Shown piece by piece: positions 1 to 6,392 of a stretch of DNA of 9,306 nucleotides (position 1 is the first letter of the stretch; every line of letters begins with the position of its first letter). A model generated the notes under the pieces. That model saw only the letters and a program-made list of their open reading frames with translations, ran no database searches and was not told the DNA's origin. A program made the position numbers and the translations under genes. Source of the DNA: Sulfurovum sp. (GTDB lineage Bacteria > Campylobacterota > Campylobacteria > Campylobacterales > Sulfurovaceae); NCBI GenBank assembly GCA_015661535.1, contig DQVY01000245.1:1-9306 (forward strand). The letters are read 5' to 3'.

Positions 1-763
1 CATAGGCAATCGATTTTGTTTTCATTCTCTCTTCTCTTGTCACAAAAATATCATGCATCATAATAATTTTTAGATTTTGCTCTTTCTGATCTATCGTTTG
101 AAACACACTGATCTGTAACGGTGTCATATCTACAGAACGAAGCAACACAATATCATAAACATTCAGGTCTGGCTTCTTTTCCTTAAATTCATCAGGGGTA
201 ATAAAATCTATCTCCATCCCATAGACTTTAAATATATAATGGATAATTTTTAATTCATTCCTGTTCTTACCCACAAAAAGTGCTCTTTTATCTTGTAAAA
301 TACCCTGCAGTGCATTCGTATAATGTGCTTCATTCTCAACTTCATAGTAGGGAATAGTAAATGTACATTTTAACCCACCTGAGTCTGTTTCCGAAAATCC
401 TATATCAGGATATACGCTGCCATGACTAAACTTTGGGAAGATAGTTGTCTTAGTATTGTTAATTACTACACTTGTATATAAAATCGTAAATTTTAAAAGA
501 TCATCTTCTCTTTTAAGGGTACATATGATCTCTCCGTTTACACAATGATCACTAAAAAATACCATGATCTCTTCAAGTGTTTTTTTCAAGGACTCATAGT
601 CAGCCACAATATCGCGTGATACACTGTTCCTGATATCATAGTAAAGTGTATTTTGATTCTTTTTTAATGCACCTGAGATAGTATTGGTAAGATGGTGCAG
701 CAAATTACTTAATTGTAAAGTTTGAAGATGCTCACGTTTTTGATAGTTAACTGGTATATGCAT
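1..763 (-). CDS. Degenerate hybrid histidine kinase / pseudo-receiver protein (partial, C-terminus beyond window)
   Basis: An open frame of 254 codons starts at ATG 763-761 and runs off the left edge without a stop. An in-frame TAA lies upstream, and an AGGA Shine-Dalgarno sits 7 nt before the ATG, so the start is well supported. Residues ~10-60 resemble the linker that follows the DHp helices of hybrid kinases. Residues ~55-141 follow the HATPase fold, ending in CTFTIPYYE like the usual final strand (TFTIPF). The N-box Asn, the DxGxG box and the GTGLGL box are absent. Residues ~157-240 follow a receiver domain (RALFVGKN, then DIVLLRSVDM, then KIIMMHD). The acidic pair is replaced by GK and the phospho-acceptor Asp by Arg209. 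The DHp His is missing altogether. Neither autophosphorylation nor phospho-acceptance by the visible part looks possible; a regulatory or scaffold role is inference. An intact receiver or Hpt domain could follow outside the window. Confidence 0.72.
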   Translation of the reverse strand, partial: MHIPVNYQKREHLQTLQLSNLLHHLTNTISGALKKNQNTLYYDIRNSVSRDIVADYESLKKTLEEIMVFFSDHCVNGEIICTLKREDDLLKFTILYTSVVINNTKTTIFPKFSHGSVYPDIGFSETDSGGLKCTFTIPYYEVENEAHYTNALQGILQDKRALFVGKNRNELKIIHYIFKVYGMEIDFITPDEFKEKKPDLNVYDIVLLRSVDMTPLQISVFQTIDQKEQNLKIIMMHDIFVTREERMKTKSIAY

Positions 764-793
764 GTTGTAATCCTTTATTTATAAAGTTATCCA

Positions 794-799
794 ATCATA
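794..799 (-). promoter_or_regulatory. Putative -10 box for the degenerate kinase gene
   Basis: On the minus strand TATGAT (5 of 6 matches to TATAAT) lies about 30 nt upstream of the start codon at 763, in the 100-bp gap after mutS2. The expected transcript start near 787 leaves a short leader containing the AAAGGAT ribosome site at about 771-777. No good -35 is visible, which is common in Campylobacterota. The box suggests that the gene can be transcribed independently of mutS2. Confidence 0.4.
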
Positions 800-863
800 A
801 CAGATACAAACAAAAAGGATAAGGGCATTTTCATAAAAAAAATTTCTTCAAGATGACCAGTTA

Positions 864-3095
864 TCATAATTCAACAACTGTAATACCCAAATTTCCCGGC
901 ATTCTGTAAAACTTGCTGATCTTAGGATGTTTTTTCAAATACTCGCCCACGAGTTTAGACAACACACCTCCCCCTGTACCATGAATGATCTGCACTTCAT
1001 TCAAATGATTCACTAGGGCATCAGAGAGAAATTTATCGACAGTGTCTATGGCTTCATCTGCATACATACCCAAAAGCTTCACGGAAACAGAGGCACCAGA
1101 CTTTTCTACATGTACATTGGCTTTAGGTGTGCGTGGCTTTGGTTTTAGTACGGGTTTTGGCTCATCTCCCCTGCGTTTGAGTTGAGAGAGAGGCACACGC
1201 ATTTTAAGCCCGTCTACGATAATGGTGGCATCTTTTCCGCGTAGAGAGACTAGCTCACCTTTATGCGAACGGTACTTCACTTTATCACCCTCTTTTAAAG
1301 GTACTTCATCTTCCTTTTTCAACTCTTTTTGCTTAAAGTCTTTACGTTGGTGGGCAACATTAAGCAGTCTTCTACCCTCTGTGGACTCTTTTACTTTTAA
1401 GGCTTCTCGTGCTTTTTTAGTCGCTGCATTGTAACGGTTTTCAAGGGTGGCTATGGCTTTTCTGTGTTGTTCCTGAAGTTTAAACTCTTCCTCTTCAAGC
1501 CTCACTTTTTTCTTCTCAACCGATGCCAGTTCTTCATCTATGGTGGCTATTTTACTGCGCATTTCACGCTCTAAGGTTGTAGACTTCTCTATGAGTTCAT
1601 TAAGGTTGTCTTTGTCCTCTCCATACACTTGCTTTGCCTTGTTGACTATAGCGAGAGGTACACCATAACGCTGTGCCGTTTCAAAGGCATAGGACTTCCC
1701 AATGCTTCCTTGCAGAAAAGTGTAAGTAGGTAAACGTCGTGCTTCATCGTAGAGTGCCGCAATGAGTTCTACCTCATCATCTGTTGCCATGAGTGAAGCC
1801 AAACGTTTATGGTGTGTGGTGACAATAAAATGTATGCCTTTTTGACTCAAGGCATCAAGCATCACCCTAAAGAGTGAAGCTGCTTCATCTGAATCTGTAC
1901 CCAGCTCTATCTCATCTACCCCTACAATGGCATCTTCTTTGTCAAACAGTTTGGCAAACTCCTGCATACGCCCGGCAAAAGTAGAGATGTCATTTTTGAC
2001 TGACTGCGGATCATCGATGACGGCTTCTATGCTCTTGTAGTGTCCTACCTCTGTACGTGTTTCATCACACTTGAAAGGGAGCAGATATTTGGACATATAG
2101 ACCGCAGAGAGCATAGACTTCAAAAGCATGGTCTTACCTCCGGCATTGACACCCGTAACCAACATGATCTTCTTGTTAAAGTCCATACTTATAGGAACAG
2201 GGTTCTCTATGGCCGGATGTGCAAACGCTTCCAGTTTAATGCGTTTTGTTTTGCTCGGGAGTATAAAGACATACTCTTTTGCCCTGGCAAACTGTACACG
2301 TGCCTGATAGTGGTCAAAACGGTCATACTCTTTGTTAATGAAAGCCAAAAAACGTTCCCACTTAAAAAAGACCGCTGAGATCTCTTTACAGTACCTGAAG
2401 ATGATCTCTTCTTTGCTTGAGACCAAAGCAGACTCTTTCTCTTTAAGGTGTGAGATACTTTGAGGCAAAATGTAAAAGAAACCTGCTGAAGACCTGGCTA
2501 CGACAGTAGCCTTAAGCACATTGTTAAACCCACCACGTACCAATAAGGTCTCTTCGCCGCCATTAAAGTGTACCTGTGTGTCTACCAGATAGTCTCTTAA
2601 TCTGCTCGAGTGTGCAAGTTTGTAAAGTGTGTCTTTAATGTCTTTTTTGTTTTGTTTAATAGCACGTTCAAGTTTAAAAAGTTCAGGGTCACGCTCGGGG
2701 TTAATGTCACCCTCTTCTGTGAAATACCCTATGATCTCAACGATCTTTTCAGGTATCTCTATACCTTGTATCCATGAGATGAGCGGTTCTGTAAAGCCAA
2801 CAGCAGAAAGTGTGTTAAAATAAGAGAACATCGTTACAAAAGCATAGATCTCATCGAGTCCGAGTATCGCTTGTTTTTTGAGGCGTGCGAGTTCTCCATC
2901 TAAGTTTGGCACAATGTTAGGTGTAGGAAACTGCACTTTTGAGAGTGCTTGAATGTAGCGGTAATGCTGGTTGATATCACCCTGCATCGCCACAGGTTTT
3001 TCTCTGGCTAAAAAAGCTTGAAACTGCTTGATGTAACCATCAAGGTCAAGTTTTTGAATGATGGATTTTTCACTTGTTTGTTGTTGTGGCACCAA
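864..3095 (-). CDS. mutS2: MutS2-family DNA-binding ATPase with C-terminal Smr domain
   Basis: The 743-aa product has MutS2 architecture. It has MutS-type core/lever helices (~1-300), an ABC ATPase with Walker A GVNAGGKT (315-322), a signature-like STFAGRM (371-377), Walker B ending VDE (393-395) and TTHH (426-429), a charged coiled coil (~497-575), an SH3/KOW-like segment (~600-640) and a Smr domain (~668-743) with HGTG at 705-708. There is no N-terminal mismatch-recognition domain. MutS2 proteins act on branched DNA; in H. pylori MutS2 suppresses recombination and helps with oxidative damage. The usual LDLR/LDLK of Smr reads KLLG here. The first codon is TTG at 3095; the next codon, GTG, is an equally good start. 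AGAGGA ends 5 nt before TTG and 8 nt before GTG, and an in-frame TAA lies just upstream. No terminator hairpin was found after the TGA. Confidence 0.96.
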   Translation of the reverse strand: MVPQQQTSEKSIIQKLDLDGYIKQFQAFLAREKPVAMQGDINQHYRYIQALSKVQFPTPNIVPNLDGELARLKKQAILGLDEIYAFVTMFSYFNTLSAVGFTEPLISWIQGIEIPEKIVEIIGYFTEEGDINPERDPELFKLERAIKQNKKDIKDTLYKLAHSSRLRDYLVDTQVHFNGGEETLLVRGGFNNVLKATVVARSSAGFFYILPQSISHLKEKESALVSSKEEIIFRYCKEISAVFFKWERFLAFINKEYDRFDHYQARVQFARAKEYVFILPSKTKRIKLEAFAHPAIENPVPISMDFNKKIMLVTGVNAGGKTMLLKSMLSAVYMSKYLLPFKCDETRTEVGHYKSIEAVIDDPQSVKNDISTFAGRMQEFAKLFDKEDAIVGVDEIELGTDSDEAASLFRVMLDALSQKGIHFIVTTHHKRLASLMATDDEVELIAALYDEARRLPTYTFLQGSIGKSYAFETAQRYGVPLAIVNKAKQVYGEDKDNLNELIEKSTTLEREMRSKIATIDEELASVEKKKVRLEEEEFKLQEQHRKAIATLENRYNAATKKAREALKVKESTEGRRLLNVAHQRKDFKQKELKKEDEVPLKEGDKVKYRSHKGELVSLRGKDATIIVDGLKMRVPLSQLKRRGDEPKPVLKPKPRTPKANVHVEKSGASVSVKLLGMYADEAIDTVDKFLSDALVNHLNEVQIIHGTGGGVLSKLVGEYLKKHPKISKFYRMPGNLGITVVEL

Positions 3096-3122
3096 TGTAT
3101 TCCTCTGTTATTAATTATTTGA

Positions 3123-3135
3123 ATTATACTATAAT
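3123..3135. promoter_or_regulatory. Symmetric divergent promoter: two back-to-back TATAAT boxes (mutS2 / esterase)
   Basis: The sequence ATTATA-C-TATAAT is a perfect 13-bp palindrome in the 91-bp gap between the divergent genes. Read on plus, TATAAT (3130-3135) predicts a transcript start near 3142 for the esterase and its mini-ORF. Read on minus, TATAAT (3128-3123) predicts a start near 3116 for mutS2, leaving a leader of about 20 nt with the AGAGGA site. A weak TTATTA at 3108-3113 could be a plus-strand -35 with 16-bp spacing. The same base pairs would serve both directions, so the two genes probably compete for RNA polymerase. Confidence 0.65.
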
Positions 3136-3160
3136 AGTTTCAAGATTAAGGGGACCTATT

Positions 3161-3190
3161 ATGAAAGGTTTTCTAAAGGAAGAGAAATGA
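3161..3190 (+). CDS. Possible 9-codon leader ORF coupled to the esterase
   Basis: The ORF ATG...TGA encodes MKGFLKEEK. It has its own strong Shine-Dalgarno, AAGGGG (~3148-3153), 7 nt before its ATG. Its TGA (3188-3190) overlaps the esterase ATG (3187-3189) as ATGA, the classic arrangement for translational coupling. It is in a different frame from the esterase, so it is not an N-terminal extension. The esterase also has its own AAGGA site (3176-3180), inside the mini-ORF. Expression is unproven; chance is possible for so short an ORF, but SD, spacing and ATGA overlap together are suggestive. Confidence 0.4.
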   Translation: MKGFLKEEK

Positions 3191-3795
3191 AATATATCAT
3201 TAGTGCCATTGTCCTCATACTCATTCTCTTCTCATTTATGTCAAAGGAGGTTCACATCAAACCTTTACACCCAAACGACAGCATCTTGGCCTTTGGTGAC
3301 AGTCTCACCTATGGCTACAATGCAAAACCTGAGGAGAGTTACCCCTCTACCCTTGCCCGTCTTTCGGGATATACTGTCATCAATGCCGGTATTCCTGCTG
3401 AGACTTCTTATGATGGGCTAAGACGTTTGCCTGCGCTTCTTGAGAATAAGCAGATCAAACTCATGATACTCTTCTTTGGAGGCAATGACATTTTGCAGCG
3501 TCTTCCCACCGCACAACTCAAAGCAAATCTCAAAACGATGATTCAAATGGCAAAAGAGAAAGAGATAGATGTCTTATTGATCTCTATACCAAATATCGGT
3601 CTTTTTGGTCTTTCCCCTTTGGATCTTTATGAAGAAGTGGCTGAAGAGGAGAATATACCTTTGCTAAGCGGCATGATGGCAGAGATATTGGCCAATCCTT
3701 CACTCAAAAGTGATCAGATACACCCCAATGCACAGGGGTATGAACATATGGGCGAAGCGGTGTATGAAAAACTTAAGGCGCAGGGGTGGCTTTAG
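3187..3795 (+). CDS. SGNH/GDSL hydrolase, arylesterase / TesA-like, membrane-anchored or exported
   Basis: The 202-aa product matches the TesA-like branch of SGNH hydrolases, which cleave acyl esters and thioesters (lysophospholipids, aryl esters, acyl-CoA). All four conserved blocks are visible: block I FGDSLTYG (36-43) with nucleophile Ser39, block II Gly68 in NAGIPAET, block III GGND (98-101) with Asn100, and block V DQIHP with Asp176 and His179. Residues 3-18 are a hydrophobic stretch after one Lys, a signal peptide or single membrane anchor, so the enzyme should face the periplasm. The ATG at 3187 has AAGGA 6 nt upstream and overlaps the stop of a 9-codon leader ORF. The gene is divergent from mutS2 and its last 23 bp overlap the end of the propeller gene on the other strand. 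The substrate cannot be told from the sequence. Confidence 0.93.
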   Translation: MKYIISAIVLILILFSFMSKEVHIKPLHPNDSILAFGDSLTYGYNAKPEESYPSTLARLSGYTVINAGIPAETSYDGLRRLPALLENKQIKLMILFFGGNDILQRLPTAQLKANLKTMIQMAKEKEIDVLLISIPNIGLFGLSPLDLYEEVAEEENIPLLSGMMAEILANPSLKSDQIHPNAQGYEHMGEAVYEKLKAQGWL

Positions 3796-5020
3796 CCTGT
3801 GCTTTAGGCTTTTTCTCTATCTTGATCATATAGAAGTTTTTTGACCTGCTGAAACTGTCACTCTCCCCTGCAACGACCAGAGTGCCATCACTCATTCTCG
3901 CTATGGCATGGGCTTCATCTTTTTCTCTGTCACCATAGACATGCGACCAAATGAGTTTTCCACTTTTGTCCAATGCCAGCATATAGATACTGTGTCCCCC
4001 TTTTCCAAGGGTGTTGGTACCTCCTGCGATCATGAACCCACCATCTACGGTACTCGTGATGGCATTGCCATACTCATAATACTTAAAACCGTAAATTTTA
4101 TGCCAAATAAGTTTTCCATCTGCATCAAACTTCATCACTGAAAGGTCTGTCTGTGCACTGTTAAAAGAACGTGTTCTTCCTGTTGCAACGATCCCGCCAT
4201 CAACACTTGCTGTCACTGCTGAAAGGGTATCGGCATAGCTGCCTCCATAGGTTTTGGCCCATATTTTTTTACCATTTTGGTCTAACTTCATCACAAAAAA
4301 ATCTTTGTTCCCGGAAGAAGCGACTTCACGATGCCCTACCATGACCATAGTGCCGTCTTTGGTACGTGTTAAGCCTTGGGCACTGTCTTCTTTCTCTCCG
4401 CCAATAGTACGGGAAGATTGTACTTCTCCCTTGGCAGAGAGTTTCACAATATAAATATCTTTATAATTATTTCCAAAAGATTCACTGTCTCCTACCACAA
4501 GTACACCACCATCATCTGTACCGGCTATGCCTCCTGCAAACTCATCACGATCTCCCCCGATACCCTTCTCCCAGAGCAACTTACCGTCAAGGGAAACTTT
4601 GGCTACATAGAGATCATGGTCATACTTCTTCGCCAGAGATTTTGTGGTACCCAATACCATAAGTGAACCATCTGCTGCACGGGTAATGGCTTTACCTTTA
4701 TCTTGTTTTTTACCACCCAGTAAAAGACGCCATAACATTTCACCTTTTGCATTCATGCGTGTCACACAGATATTAGAGTATTGCGCATTAAAAGATTTAC
4801 AAGTACCGACTATGGCACTTCCGCCCTCTTCCAAGGCCACAATACCATACGCGATATCATCATACCGGCCACCATAGGTTTTTTCCCATACGGCATGATA
4901 AATATCTGGTGTTTTTGCCTTTTTCTCTGTCCCGGGTGCTACATACCCTGGTATTTTATTTGCTTCGAGTACCAAGGTAGTTAAAAGTGTTATACATACA
5001 ATGATTACTATTTTTTTCAT
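3773..5020 (-). CDS. Secreted seven-repeat beta-propeller protein (YGG...D...DGG repeats)
   Basis: The 415-aa product has a Sec signal peptide (1-20; KK, a hydrophobic run to VLEA, likely cut before Asn21) and then seven repeats of 51-53 aa starting at W45, W97, W150, Q201, W254, W306 and W358. Each runs roughly W-x-K-x-Y-G-G-x4-D, then DGG, then a G-rich strand, a short D/S-rich turn, an I/V-x-K-L strand and a GK/GE turn. Seven such units fit a closed seven-bladed propeller. No catalytic motif is visible; binding or assembly in the periplasm or at the cell surface is inference. The upstream ATG at 5026 touches the Shine-Dalgarno, so the ATG at 5020, 6 nt from AAGGAG, is chosen. The last ~13 residues are a Lys/Ala/Pro tail whose end overlaps the esterase gene by 23 bp. 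It has its own extended -10 promoter downstream of murC. Confidence 0.85.
   Translation of the reverse strand: MKKIVIIVCITLLTTLVLEANKIPGYVAPGTEKKAKTPDIYHAVWEKTYGGRYDDIAYGIVALEEGGSAIVGTCKSFNAQYSNICVTRMNAKGEMLWRLLLGGKKQDKGKAITRAADGSLMVLGTTKSLAKKYDHDLYVAKVSLDGKLLWEKGIGGDRDEFAGGIAGTDDGGVLVVGDSESFGNNYKDIYIVKLSAKGEVQSSRTIGGEKEDSAQGLTRTKDGTMVMVGHREVASSGNKDFFVMKLDQNGKKIWAKTYGGSYADTLSAVTASVDGGIVATGRTRSFNSAQTDLSVMKFDADGKLIWHKIYGFKYYEYGNAITSTVDGGFMIAGGTNTLGKGGHSIYMLALDKSGKLIWSHVYGDREKDEAHAIARMSDGTLVVAGESDSFSRSKNFYMIKIEKKPKAQAKATPAP
3794..3814 (+). terminator. Probable Rho-independent terminator of the esterase, inside the convergent gene
   Basis: Starting at the TAG stop, AGCCT (3794-3798) pairs with AGGCT (3806-3810) around a 7-nt loop, and TTTTT follows at 3810-3814. 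The stem is only 5 bp (3 G-C pairs), so it would be a weak terminator, but stem, loop and T-tract are in the right order for the plus strand. On the other strand the same bases encode the Lys/Ala/Pro tail of the propeller protein. Confidence 0.5.
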
Positions 5021-5026
5021 CTGCAT

Positions 5027-5032
5027 CTCCTT
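5027..5032 (-). promoter_or_regulatory. Ribosome binding site that fixes the propeller start
   Basis: The minus-strand AAGGAG is immediately followed by ATGCAGATG. The first ATG has zero spacing and cannot be served by this site. The second, two codons later (5020-5018), has the normal 6-nt spacing and begins MKKIVIIV, a typical signal-peptide start. Confidence 0.7.
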
Positions 5033-5047
5033 TAGTGTTATTCTTAA

Positions 5048-5056
5048 ATTATACCA
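5048..5056 (-). promoter_or_regulatory. Extended -10 promoter of the propeller gene
   Basis: On the minus strand TGGTATAAT matches the extended -10 consensus TGnTATAAT exactly. It lies in the 56-bp gap after murC, about 28 nt before the chosen ATG. No -35 is visible (AACGAC at the expected position). Just upstream, a small inverted repeat CGAC/GTCG (5061-5074) could be chance or a weak operator. The promoter implies that the propeller gene is at least partly independent of murC. Confidence 0.6.
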
Positions 5057-5076
5057 AAGGCGACCTCTAAGTCGTT

Positions 5077-6390
5077 TTAACTTTCCCCACGTATCTGATA
5101 GGTAATATCTCCTGCACCAAAAGCCGTAATCAGACCTTCACTGTATTCTCGTATCACATGGCCATCTTTAAATACTTTTACAATGCCGTCTTCTTTTGTT
5201 ATAGAGTCTGCCATAAGAAGTTTATAGCGTGAGAAAGCCCCTTTAAGGTCAATATCTACTTCGAGTTCACCTGCAGCCCAGATAGGTAAGATCACCAATT
5301 CATCTACCCCGTCAAAACACTCTACAAACGCTTGAAGATTGTCCATCGTTCGGCTGTACTTATGCGGTTGCCAGATCACATTAAGCGTATTGAAATCTCG
5401 TAGATCTTTATAGGCTTGCAGTGACTCCATGGTCACCTTTATCTCTGTCGGATGGTGTCCGTAGTCATCTATGACCACACTCTCTTCTCTGTTTTGTACA
5501 ATATCAAAACGCTTTTTGATACCTTTATAATTCAAAAGATTTGTACGTATATCTTCCAGATCTTCTCCTAACTCTAAAGCAGCCAATATAGCAAGTGCCG
5601 CATCTAAGGCAATGTGGTTTCCAAAACCAAAGACTTCAAAAGCACCCAGATCCAAAAGATCAAACTTTGTATGAGGCTCCCCATTGACCAATACAAATGC
5701 TATATTTGCAATATCTTTACTTGGGTAGAGTTTAATGCTTTCCATCTCAAGCGAAGCTAGAAAGTCATCTTCTGCGTTAAAGACACGTACTTTTGCAAGA
5801 GAAACGAAATTTTTATAGGCATTGTAAAAACGCTCCTCATCATACCCGTAGTACTCCATGTGTTCAGGTTCCACATTGGTCACTATTGCCAAATAGGGAT
5901 TAGAATTCAAAAAACTTTCATCACTCTCATCTGCTTCAAACACCACTTTATTGTTGGGGTAATTCCGCACGTTTGAACCAAACTCTTTTGAAATAGCCCC
6001 TATAAGCGCATTGGATTCGGGGATGATAGAAGCCAGCATTGCCGAAGTAGTACTCTTTCCGTGTGCACCACCTACAGCATAGACTTCTTTCTCACCCAAA
6101 ATACCTTTGAGAGACTCTTTGCGGGAGAGTAACTCTATGCCCAGCTCTTTTGCTCTCATGTACTCCGCATTGGTAGGACGCACAGCTGCTGAGTAAATAA
6201 CTCTTTCTACACCCTCCACTGCATCGGCATGATGGGGGATAGTGATCTTTGCATCAAAGTTTGTTGCCAGGTCATTGGTGATCTCTGTCTGTTTTATGTC
6301 AGAACCAGAGATCTTATGCCCATCATTCACTAAAAACTTAGCCAAGGCAGAAAGTCCTATGCCCCCAATACCGATAAAGTGTATTTTCAT
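5077..6390 (-). CDS. murC: UDP-N-acetylmuramate--L-alanine ligase
   Basis: MurC attaches L-alanine to UDP-N-acetylmuramic acid with ATP in the cytoplasm, the first step of the peptidoglycan stem peptide. The 437-aa product shows the three Mur-ligase domains. An N-terminal Rossmann UDP-binding domain has GIGGIG (7-12) and SGSD (28-31). The central ATPase domain has the P-loop GGAHGKSTT (107-115), FEADESDESF (151-160) and EPEHMEYY (174-181). The C-terminal domain has DDYGHHPTEI (308-317), a MurC/Mpl hallmark, and GAGDI near the end. Its length is typical of MurC rather than Mpl. The P-loop differs from the common GTHGKTTT by Ala and Ser. The ATG at 6390 follows GGAGGG by 6 nt and lies only 2 bp after the stop of the upstream gene, so the two are almost certainly one transcript. 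Confidence 0.97.
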   Translation of the reverse strand: MKIHFIGIGGIGLSALAKFLVNDGHKISGSDIKQTEITNDLATNFDAKITIPHHADAVEGVERVIYSAAVRPTNAEYMRAKELGIELLSRKESLKGILGEKEVYAVGGAHGKSTTSAMLASIIPESNALIGAISKEFGSNVRNYPNNKVVFEADESDESFLNSNPYLAIVTNVEPEHMEYYGYDEERFYNAYKNFVSLAKVRVFNAEDDFLASLEMESIKLYPSKDIANIAFVLVNGEPHTKFDLLDLGAFEVFGFGNHIALDAALAILAALELGEDLEDIRTNLLNYKGIKKRFDIVQNREESVVIDDYGHHPTEIKVTMESLQAYKDLRDFNTLNVIWQPHKYSRTMDNLQAFVECFDGVDELVILPIWAAGELEVDIDLKGAFSRYKLLMADSITKEDGIVKVFKDGHVIREYSEGLITAFGAGDITYQIRGES

Positions 6391-6392
6391 GA

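Noticed and set aside
835..866. T8 run on the minus strand after mutS2, considered as its terminator
   Set aside because: No G/C-rich stem precedes the T-tract; the nearby GATAACTGGTCATC is only a loopless imperfect palindrome.
2040..2378. 112-codon plus-strand frame opposite mutS2
   Set aside because: It lies wholly antisense to conserved ATPase-domain codons, has no recognisable domain, and looks like a chance frame; the other plus-strand frames inside mutS2 are the same.
3182..3190. The mini-ORF as an N-terminal extension or frameshift of the esterase
   Set aside because: The esterase start has its own ribosome site and begins a good signal peptide; the mini-ORF is in another frame and stops at the esterase ATG.
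3908..4877. Several plus-strand frames of 66-96 codons opposite the propeller gene
   Set aside because: They repeat with the propeller repeats, have unnatural composition and no ribosome sites that I could see; shadows of the real gene.
5061..5074. Inverted repeat CGAC...GTCG after murC, considered as a terminator or operator
   Set aside because: A 4-bp stem is too short, and the T-tract next to it is on the plus strand, where no gene needs terminating; kept only as a note to the propeller promoter.
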